Shown here: positions 56,623 through 64,000 of the stretch, one piece after another
Numbering within the stretch: position 1 is the first letter of the stretch
Layout: every line of letters begins with the position of its first letter
DNA from: Anodontia alba
Lineage: Eukaryota; Mollusca; Bivalvia; Lucinida; Lucinidae
Direction of reading: 5' to 3'
Length of the DNA: 64,000 nucleotides
Assembly: GCA_964016985.1 (NCBI GenBank)
Contig: OZ024823.1
Location: 107,744,476 to 107,808,475, forward strand
Notes under the pieces: model-generated
What the model was told of the DNA's origin: nothing
Seen by the model: only the letters and a program-made list of their open reading frames with translations
Database searches by the model: none
Translations under genes and position numbers: made by a program

Positions 56623-57186
56623 ATGCCACCTAGAAAGAGGGCTAGGAAGGGTCAGGCTAGGGGCCAAGCAAAACAAAATCAGCAACAAACAGCAGCAAAT
56701 GAGCCATGCCCTCAACCGGAGGCAACAGGAACACCAGAAATTGTAAGGTTATGTGGTGATGGCGGGGTTCAACAGTCAGGTAACCAAGTGTCATACTCAC
56801 CTGAGATTAATGCTACAGGGTCCAGTATGTTAAATACTTGGACTAGTGCTTTGGGGGTTCAGGGGACCCCTCTAGCACAAACAATTGCACAAAACACTCA
56901 GTCTGACTTTCAGATGCCGGATGTACGTTGTGCTGATGATGATATTGCGATGCATGTTCCGCAAGATATTTGTATTAAGATATGGAAAAATGAATATATA
57001 AATTTGGCTTCTCTGTTAAAGAAAAATCAAAAAAGGCGTGGGGAGGAATCTGGTAATTTATTTATAAATGAACATGGCCAAATTCAAACACGCCCTAAAG
57101 TATTAAAAGAAATAACCAATATCAGGGAGTGGACAGATGTTTTTTTTAATATTCATGACTATATATTTGAAAAAGTATCAGGATAA
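56623..57186 (+). pseudogene. gag-like ORF, N-terminal part, cut short by a frameshift
   Basis: 187 residues from a good ATG (MPPRKRARKGQARGQAKQNQ), a very basic, Gln-rich N-terminus suited to RNA binding. It ends just after the sequence REWTDVF, where the reading frame should continue in the +1 frame as LIFMTIYLKKYQDKVF. The likeliest cause is one extra T in the run of eight T at about 57139-57146. With that, this segment and the next form one gag protein of roughly 340 residues. A sequencing error in the homopolymer or programmed shifting are alternatives. Confidence 0.8.
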
Positions 57187-57640
57187 AGTTTTTGAATTAA
57201 TTCAGTACCTGAGCACCATCAGAGAGGCTGAAAGCAGGTGTCAAAATTTAGCATGGCGAGAATATGATGCTGAATTTAGGACAAGGCAAGCTTTAAAACA
57301 GGAGCCGTGGAATAAAATTTATTCAGATTTGTGGCTTAAATTAATGACAAACACAAACAAGCTAGAAACAACTACCTTTCAATCTAAGCCTAGCTTTGCT
57401 GGCCACTCAAATCAGTCTCCTCTTGCACTTGGCGTATGTTTTGATTATAACAAAGGCAAATGGTATTTCAAAAATTGTAGATTTTCTCATGTTTGTTTGG
57501 CATGTAAGGGGGACCATTCTGAAAACCAATGTCCCAGACACAGTCAAAATTTACAACAGAATGCATTCACTGCAAATAAGAACACTGAAATAGATCACAC
57601 TCAAAGGTCCTCCTTTCGTGGTCCATTCAAACGGAAATAA
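57137..57640 (+). pseudogene. gag-like ORF, C-terminal part with zinc knuckle
   Basis: Open frame holding the rest of gag: a helical region (VFELIQYLSTIREAESRCQN, then YDAEFR) typical of DIRS-order gag proteins, and a C-terminal zinc knuckle CLACKGDHSENQC (C-x2-C-x3-H-x4-C). The ATG at 57137 is probably not a genuine start, since it falls at the frameshift. It overlaps the RT frame at its 3' end. The presumed role is to bind and package element RNA. Confidence 0.8.
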
Positions 57641-59264
57641 ATTTGAGCTCGGCTCCACTCCTGTAGATTTATCTGCCTTTGAGAAGGAATTGCAAGAATA
57701 TCCAGACAGACAAACAGCGGAAGAGTTGAAAAATGGGTTTAAAAATGGCTTTCACATTAACTTTGAAGGTCCTCGAAAATTGGTCATATCAAAAAATTTA
57801 CCTTCAGCAAATAAAGCCCCTGATATTGTCAGGCAAAAAATCACGAAAGAATTGGAAGCAGGAAGAGTTGCTGGCCCTTTTCAAACTGTACCTTTCACTG
57901 ATTTTAGGGTTTCTCCTCTGGGTTTGGTACCCAAAAAACAGCCAGGTGAATATCGTTTAATACATCATCTATCATATCCAGAGGGGGATTCAATCAATGA
58001 CTATATTGACCCTGAATTTTGCAGTGTCCAATATACTAGATTTGATCAAGCTGTTAAAATGATTCAGAAATTGGGAAAAGGTGCTCTGCTAGGCAAGGCT
58101 GATATAAAAAATGCATTTCGCCTAATGATTATCTCCCCAGATAATTTTCCCCTGTTAGGTTTTATGTTTGATGGTCAATACTTCTTTGACCGTTGCTTAC
58201 CTTTTGGACTTTCATATTCATGTGCATTATGGGAGAAATTTGCCCATTTCTTACATTATGCTGTAAGAGAATCATGCACAGTGGGTGAACTTGAACATTA
58301 CTTGGATGATTTTTTGTTTGGGGGTGAAGCTGGCACGACTGACTGTCAAGAAATTATGACTTCCTTTTTCAAGACTTGTGGAAAAATGGGCGTGCCTGTT
58401 GCAAATGAAAAGACAGAAGGGCCTCAAACAATCATCATTTTCTTGGGATTTGAACTTGATTCAATTCTTATGGAGGTACGAATTCCAAAGGACAAAATTA
58501 TGAAACTACAAAGTCTTATTGAAGAAATATTACATAAGTCCAGTATTACACTGGAGGTTATGCAGTCTCTTCTTGGCTCACTGAATTTCATGTGCCGGGC
58601 TATCGTTCCTGGTCGTCCTTTTTGCCGCCGGCTGATAAATGCTACAAGGGGTATTTCAAAGCCTTATCATCATATTCGGATTTCCAAGGCAATGAGGTTA
58701 GATTTGCAAACATGGCTGACATTTTTCAAATCGTTTAATGGTGTCTCTGTCTTTCATGACAGGTTTTGGCTGTCAAATGCTGACTTATGTTTGTTTACGG
58801 ACAGTTCAGCAAGTTATGGTAAAGGCTTTGGAGCTTATTTTCAGGGAAAATGGACATATGGTCTGTGGCCTGCTGAATGGTTTCACCGCGGTATTACTGA
58901 TGACATTACAGTACTTGAATTGTTCCCCATTTTTGTTGCTCTTGAAATCTGGGGTCAGCATCTCAGCAACAAAAAGATTCTATTCAAATGTGACAATCAG
59001 GCAGTTGTTCATATCTTGAATTCGCAAACGTCAAAGGCAGAGTATGTCATGGTCTTGGTCAGAATCATTACATTAAAATGTTTGCAGCTGAATGTTGTTC
59101 TCAAAGCGGAACATTTATCAACTTCTCGGAATGCCGTGACGGACAGTTTATCTCGATTGCAGATGAATCGCTTTCGACAGTTGGCCCCAGAAGCCGAACC
59201 AGAGCCAGAGCCTGTTCCAGACCATCTTTGGAGCGTCTTCAATCAGGAGCCCACCAGCTTGTGA
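57618..59264 (+). CDS. reverse transcriptase - RNase H polyprotein
   Basis: 548 residues as given from a GTG codon. The frame is open from 57594 and has no ATG near its start, so translation probably follows a shift from gag or re-initiation. RT domain about 70-340: KADIKNAF (Asp162), PFGLSYSC, and the catalytic YLDD at 228-231. RNase H about 385-515: LFTDSS (Asp395), VLEL (Glu434), CDNQ (Asp459), VTDSLSR (Asp509), so all four acidic residues are present. The enzyme copies element RNA into cDNA. The domain order and the absence of protease and integrase fit the DIRS order. The acidic Pro/Glu tail (EAEPEPEPVPD) overlaps the recombinase ORF. It looks intact. Confidence 0.95.
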   Translation: MVHSNGNKFELGSTPVDLSAFEKELQEYPDRQTAEELKNGFKNGFHINFEGPRKLVISKNLPSANKAPDIVRQKITKELEAGRVAGPFQTVPFTDFRVSPLGLVPKKQPGEYRLIHHLSYPEGDSINDYIDPEFCSVQYTRFDQAVKMIQKLGKGALLGKADIKNAFRLMIISPDNFPLLGFMFDGQYFFDRCLPFGLSYSCALWEKFAHFLHYAVRESCTVGELEHYLDDFLFGGEAGTTDCQEIMTSFFKTCGKMGVPVANEKTEGPQTIIIFLGFELDSILMEVRIPKDKIMKLQSLIEEILHKSSITLEVMQSLLGSLNFMCRAIVPGRPFCRRLINATRGISKPYHHIRISKAMRLDLQTWLTFFKSFNGVSVFHDRFWLSNADLCLFTDSSASYGKGFGAYFQGKWTYGLWPAEWFHRGITDDITVLELFPIFVALEIWGQHLSNKKILFKCDNQAVVHILNSQTSKAEYVMVLVRIITLKCLQLNVVLKAEHLSTSRNAVTDSLSRLQMNRFRQLAPEAEPEPEPVPDHLWSVFNQEPTSL

Positions 59265-60136
59265 CTGCAAGTTTGTCAGTTAATACCCGTCATGCATATG
59301 CTACTGCATTGGCAAACTTTTCAACTTTTAGATCTAATTATGCTCTCCCTTTGCAGTGGCCAGTACCTGAAACTCATATTCATGCTTATATTACTTATCT
59401 TTTCCACAATGGTTATGCCCCATCAACAGCTGCCATGCACATATCTGCTATTAGCTTTCAACATAAAATTAACCATAATTTTGATAACACTTCCACTTTT
59501 GCCATTTCAAAAATGCTTGAAGGCTACAAGCGTCTTAGAGCCAATCCTGATAACCGTATGCCAATTATGTATAATACTCTGGTTGCTATTTGTAAAATTT
59601 TGGGGAAAATCTGCATTTCTGAGTATGAAACACTTTTATTTAGAGCAGCTTACCGTTTGGCATTTTTTGGTTTGTTCCGTGTTAGTGAGTTGGTATTTAC
59701 ATCGTCACAGCAACCTGATCAACCATTGCAAGTATCTGATGTATTATGTACCACCAAAGCTGGGCAAAATATTTTACGAATCCGCCAGCGTAAGGCCAAA
59801 TGCAATCAAACAGGAAAACCATATATAATTGACATTCCAGCTATTGAATCTACAGAATGTCCATTATTGGCCATGGAAGCGTTTCTCAAAATTAGACCTC
59901 ACAAATCAGTATACCTTTTTTGTCATATTAATGGGCAACCTCTTACAAGATATCAATTTGGGGAAGTTTTAAATAAAGCTATAACTGCTCTGAATCTACC
60001 AACAACACATTTCAGAACGCATTCCTTCCGTATTGGGGCCGCTTCGTGGTTAGCCAGCAAAGGCGTATCGTATGAGACTATCAAGAAAATGGGCAGATGG
60101 CAGTCCAATTCATTTCTCAAGTACATAAGACTATAA
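59078..60136 (+). CDS. tyrosine recombinase (integrase of the element)
   Basis: 352 residues from ATG, overlapping the RT ORF by 187 bp in another frame. The conserved part begins about residue 55, so the true start may lie later. The SAM-like core-binding domain is at about 60-155 (LSVNTRHAYATALANF). The catalytic domain has Arg201 (LFRVSEL), a beta-hairpin lysine near 239-241, His315-x-x-Arg318 (THSFRIGAA), Trp341 (GRW) in the second-His position and Tyr349 (KYIRL). The full catalytic set is present. The enzyme joins a circular DNA copy to the genome by strand exchange, in place of a DDE integrase. Confidence 0.95.
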   Translation: MFAAECCSQSGTFINFSECRDGQFISIADESLSTVGPRSRTRARACSRPSLERLQSGAHQLVTASLSVNTRHAYATALANFSTFRSNYALPLQWPVPETHIHAYITYLFHNGYAPSTAAMHISAISFQHKINHNFDNTSTFAISKMLEGYKRLRANPDNRMPIMYNTLVAICKILGKICISEYETLLFRAAYRLAFFGLFRVSELVFTSSQQPDQPLQVSDVLCTTKAGQNILRIRQRKAKCNQTGKPYIIDIPAIESTECPLLAMEAFLKIRPHKSVYLFCHINGQPLTRYQFGEVLNKAITALNLPTTHFRTHSFRIGAASWLASKGVSYETIKKMGRWQSNSFLKYIRL

Positions 60137-60207
60137 AGCGGACTTGCTCATTGCTCCTTAGCCCTATTGATAATTTGCATCATAAATTTTGATTTCCAGA
60201 TGTATGG

Positions 60208-60756
60208 TTGGTAGGGGACTCCTACATAAATAGATTAGCAGCCCGAGCCAGAACCAGGCAGCTTGAAAGTACGGTTGGCGCTTCCAAAGTTCAGAAAGTC
60301 AAGTGGATGGGTCAGGGCGGCATGAAATGGCAACAGCTTCTACCAAAGATTCAGTATGCTGCTCTCCATAATGCTGCTCCAAAGGCAATAGTGGTTCATG
60401 TTGGTTCCAATGACTTAGCTTATCAGAAAGGGGTGGTCTTGATCCATAATATGAAGGATGACTTAAGTAATCTAGTTCAAACATTCACTAGCAGTGCCAT
60501 TTTCGTTTCTGCTATGTTGCCTCGTATTGTATGGTCAGGAACACAGGTTCCAGACAAAATGGAATCCAAACGAAAATTCATTAATAGAGTGATTCGTCGC
60601 TTTATAAAATACAATGGTAGGGGGGTCTTTATTGATCATCCAGAAATTACATCTGACACACCGGGCTTATATAAACCAGATGGCGTACATCTACCTGATA
60701 TTGGTTCTGATATTTTAATGTTAGACATTCGGGAGGCTCTGCAGGATCAGTTGTGA
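60208..60756 (+). CDS. SGNH/GDSL-type hydrolase ORF of the retrotransposon
   Basis: 182 residues counted from a TTG codon. The open frame starts at 60193, and the conserved block reads PDVWLVGDSY across the TTG, so the true N-terminus lies upstream or is supplied by splicing or frameshift. A 3'-splice-like TTGATTTCCAG lies just upstream. All SGNH landmarks are present: GDS with Ser5, Gly37/38 (GQGG), HVGSND with Asn68, and DGVHL with Asp158/His161. The family contains esterases and lipases. SGNH domains also occur in some other retroelements (for example CR1-type LINEs and, as I recall, some Ngaro elements). Its role in transposition is unknown. Confidence 0.85.
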   Translation: MVGDSYINRLAARARTRQLESTVGASKVQKVKWMGQGGMKWQQLLPKIQYAALHNAAPKAIVVHVGSNDLAYQKGVVLIHNMKDDLSNLVQTFTSSAIFVSAMLPRIVWSGTQVPDKMESKRKFINRVIRRFIKYNGRGVFIDHPEITSDTPGLYKPDGVHLPDIGSDILMLDIREALQDQL

Positions 60757-60809
60757 ACACCAGTTTTGTTTGCGGTGGAATTTTGGGGCAAACCAAATTA
60801 TTGGTTTGT

Positions 60810-61331
60810 GTGGCGGAAAATTCCGAAGGGATGTGATTCTGACTGAAATCTTGTTATATATTTGGGAGCTGCTTTCTCATCCAACAGTTTGCTGGTAGAT
60901 GTGTATGTACCATTTACTCAGCGGTGGTGTATATGATTTAGCGGGCATTCTGTGTACATACCGGAATGCTTTGCGGAGTTTTGTTTTGGCGGATATCATG
61001 TGTCTGTACCGTGATACTTTGCGGTGTGCTGTTAATAGAACAGCATGTGTATGCACCATGTTGTTTAGCAAGCATCATGTGTATACACCGTGTTGCTTTG
61101 CGGTGGTTTCTATGTAGAAACCAGTGGGATAAAAAGATGAGAAAGCATCTCCTTATTGATTGCATCTCTTCGAGTTTCCAACCACTGATCTGCAACCTTT
61201 ACGCCACAAATTATTTTATGTGTATGTTAAACACTGTGAATAGTTATTACTTTGTTAAAACACTCAGGAAGAGTTGATAAAGGTTATTTCAACATATTCT
61301 TTGTTCTTATTTTAACCGTCTTGAAATAATA
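60810..61331 (+). repeat. split direct repeat B1 (internal copy)
   Basis: 522 bp, matched by 62007-62529 with a single visible difference (one extra T in B2 near 62230). It holds about five imperfect iterations of TGTGTAYRYACC followed by TTTGCGG (starting at 60900, 60951, 60999, 61046 and 61078). It overlaps A2 by eight bases. Confidence 0.92.
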
Positions 61332-61594
61332 CAGCATATTGATCTACAATAGGCTCCATTTATTTCAGCATTAAAATAGTAAGTCCAGTTCGCATTTTTG
61401 GTAATTTGGGTTGTTTCAGTACTTTGACTGTACCAACTTGTAAGGTCATTTCAGTACACATGTCCTTTGAGCACTGTAAAGGATTGGTTCCAGGCTTATA
61501 TGTAGACATACTGAAAGTGTTTTGCACAGCTGGGTCCCAGTGCAACAGCCTCTTTCTGACGACAGCTGATTGCTGCAGCAAGGAAAAAGTTTTC
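61324..61594 (+). repeat. split direct repeat A2 (internal copy)
   Basis: Identical by eye to A1 at 56272-56542. It is directly abutted to B1, as in the circular-junction arrangement of Ngaro elements. Confidence 0.92.
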
Positions 61595-62006
61595 CCGCCC
61601 TCCCTCCCAATTTTTATTCTTAATTCACTAATAACCATTTAGTATTGCAGCTAAAGAACAGTAGCTCTATGTATTATTTCAGATGGTTAAAATAAATAAT
61701 TATGTCAATGTTTGTCATTATTTTGTGGTAGGATACTGCCGCCCAGTTTCTTTTATAATTTCAGAAAGAACAGTCATCCATGTCCTTTCATTCTCCTGCC
61801 TGGTGGATTAAGTAATGGTGTTATATTTTGGTGAAAGACAGTTATGCTGCTTTAATGTTCTACAGTGTATCATCAGATACATGAGTGTTAAGTATAAATT
61901 GCAATATCAGAAAGACTAAGCTGTTTTTAAATCTGTGGATTATTTGGATAACTCATGGGCAGGAACATTCCAGTCTAGTATACAATCTAGCTGTTGCTGA
62001 TTGGGG

Positions 62007-62529
62007 GTGGCGGAAAATTCCGAAGGGATGTGATTCTGACTGAAATCTTGTTATATATTTGGGAGCTGCTTTCTCATCCAACAGTTTGCTGGTAGATGTG
62101 TATGTACCATTTACTCAGCGGTGGTGTATATGATTTAGCGGGCATTCTGTGTACATACCGGAATGCTTTGCGGAGTTTTGTTTTGGCGGATATCATGTGT
62201 CTGTACCGTGATACTTTGCGGTGTGCTGTTTAATAGAACAGCATGTGTATGCACCATGTTGTTTAGCAAGCATCATGTGTATACACCGTGTTGCTTTGCG
62301 GTGGTTTCTATGTAGAAACCAGTGGGATAAAAAGATGAGAAAGCATCTCCTTATTGATTGCATCTCTTCGAGTTTCCAACCACTGATCTGCAACCTTTAC
62401 GCCACAAATTATTTTATGTGTATGTTAAACACTGTGAATAGTTATTACTTTGTTAAAACACTCAGGAAGAGTTGATAAAGGTTATTTCAACATATTCTTT
62501 GTTCTTATTTTAACCGTCTTGAAATAATA
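62007..62529 (+). repeat. split direct repeat B2 (right end)
   Basis: 523-bp copy of B1 forming the right terminus. It ends ...TTGAAATAATA, after which the sequence becomes a dispersed repeat resembling the left flank (AACAAAAACTGTAGAAGTAG). Confidence 0.92.
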
Positions 62530-64000
62530 ATACTTATCATATATAATTTTATAGACCTCTAACAAAAACTGTAGAAGTAGTTAATGACACAAAGTTGGAG
62601 AGACAGACATCAGTGCCAAGGTATGATAACCATACAACGAAAAGGTCATGCAGTTCTACTCATCAGGCTGATAATTTGTGTGAAGTTTCATGAAAACCCA
62701 GGTATATTCATAGTTCAACAAAGGTTAAAGAGCAGAAACTGTTAATTGTTCCAGCATGGGAATTGGTAGTAGACAAGTAGTGAGCCTCCAGATAGGAGTT
62801 AAACAAGAAGCATGGTTAGTGTGGTAAGCATGGATATATTCCATTCATTTTGTGGTATCCACTTGCCTTAGCAGCCTTATCTTTAGTGTTGGACAGTCAT
62901 TCTTGGCAGGTTTAGTGTTCAGATAAGCATTTGATGGAAAAAGAGTTTATGACATATGTGAACAGCAAAGGTTCAGGGAAGCCCATGCAGTCTCACCAGA
63001 AGAGCCTGCACATCTCTGCAGTCTCAGCAGCACCTATACTGTTCGTTCACATAAGCAATAGGCCATGGGAAAACATCAGCCAAAGAACTGGACATGTGGC
63101 CATGCTAAGGGACCTGGCATGCGCACTGAAAGATTGATTTGATGGTAGATTCTGAAAAGCATCGCAATGCTGCTCATTTGCATTATATGATAAACATCAG
63201 TGGTATTTTTCCCTGCATTTTAGAGCCCTTTTGTAGATATCAGTCAGACAGCTGTCTAAGGGTTTCTTTGAATGTTAAGGATAGGAAATAAGAAAGCACA
63301 CAATTTTGGATGATGTTTTATGAGTAATGTTTCAAATATATACAAATGATAATGGATTGTACAAATTCCACATACAACTCTTAAATAACATTGACAACCT
63401 TTTCACCCTTTCTGAAACTGTCTATTCAATCTTTGAGTATGGATACATCCTCTATTTTAGTCAATAATTAAAAATTGAACAGTGGATAAAGATCCTGAGG
63501 AGACAACTTGTTACATGGGTTTACAATGTTAGCAAAGATCTCTCATTTGTCCACAGGGATGAAAGAGTTTACATGTCATTTACAGATAAAATACTCTTAA
63601 CAAACTGACTTCATAGGTTCCAATAATAATAAAAATAATAATAATAGCATTAATCTGACAATATTTATCACAGCTAGTCTTTTAAAAAAACAAATTACTG
63701 ATATCAGAGGTCATTCACTGTGAACCTTTACATCATGTAACCTATCCTAGCATATCTGACTTTGTGCATTTTACATTTAGATGTACTCTTGTTTGTCATG
63801 CTTTCATTCTTAGCCTTAATAATTGTTAAAATACATTAATATACAGATCTTCACATCTTGCTAAATGAGGAATTTTTGAACATTTTCACAGTATACCTTT
63901 GACATGTGTTTACATCAACATAGACAAAATAACTTTTACATAGATGTGTAGAAAGAATTTCAGAGACAAAATGCATACAGTGCATGATATAGTTCTTACA
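62530..64000. other. right flank: dispersed repeat remnant, then unassigned sequence
   Basis: 62550-62760 continues the repeat unit seen left of the retrotransposon. From about 62760 to the window end I see AT-rich sequence with only short ORFs and no exon, RNA gene or repeat family that I can recognise. Confidence 0.5.

Larger units (their letters stand above)
56272..62529 (+). mobile_element. Ngaro-type tyrosine-recombinase retrotransposon
   Basis: A 6,258-bp element in the order A1 (56272-56542), gag, RT/RNase H, tyrosine recombinase, SGNH hydrolase, B1 (60810-61331), A2 (61324-61594), unique spacer (61595-62006), B2 (62007-62529). Split direct repeats with a tyrosine recombinase in place of an integrase are the hallmark of Ngaro/PAT-like members of the DIRS order, which integrate through a circular intermediate. 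No target-site duplication is expected and none is seen. The repeats are identical or nearly so, which implies a young copy. Only one clear lesion is visible, the gag frameshift. The element sits inside an older dispersed repeat whose units flank both sides. Confidence 0.93.

Noticed and set aside
59292..59828. 178-codon ORF on the + strand
   Set aside because: An alternative frame inside the tyrosine recombinase gene. The composition is that of a shadow frame.

Overview
The window is eukaryotic and probably from a lophotrochozoan, most likely a bivalve mollusc. The reasons are that it is AT-rich, carries one widely spread intron-containing animal gene, and is packed with short transposable elements of kinds common in bivalve genomes. 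The species assignment is inference. The gene and transposon structures described here are read directly from the sequence.

Host gene. A complete ten-exon gene for intraflagellar transport protein 43 (IFT43, a subunit of the ciliary IFT-A complex) runs on the + strand from 26,787 to 53,936. All ten exons join in phase (699 coding bases, 232 residues). They carry the conserved C-terminal blocks TYRELDNDL, IDLKLLTK and WDWDRLFTEV. About 26.5 kb of its 27.1-kb span is intron filled with repeats, and two or three candidate cassette exons or microexons lie in introns 3 and 4.

Mobile gene cassette. At 56,272-62,529 lies an almost intact 6.26-kb tyrosine-recombinase retrotransposon of the Ngaro type. 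It has gag (with a frameshift), reverse transcriptase/RNase H, tyrosine recombinase and an SGNH hydrolase-like ORF. It is bounded by split direct repeats in the order A1-ORFs-B1-A2-spacer-B2. The two A copies (271 bp) look identical and the two B copies (522/523 bp) differ by one visible base, so the insertion is recent. The same 8-base string AAATAATA sits at the left end, at the B1/A2 junction and at the right end.

Repeat landscape. 1-26.8 kb (upstream of the gene) and the introns are a mosaic of foldback MITEs in several terminal-inverted-repeat families, tRNA-derived SINEs, mariner relics, one Helitron-type element with a textbook 3' end, one 1.27-kb hAT-type element with a perfect 8-bp target duplication, tandem-repeat-containing elements and simple repeats. 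The most unusual pattern is that the same palindromic cores occur inside families whose outer termini differ. This suggests that the hairpins are exchangeable modules. Nested insertions, including one MITE inside another copy of itself inside a third family, give a relative chronology.

1-26.7 kb and 62.6-64.0 kb hold no host gene I can recognise. Short ORFs there are shadows of repeats.
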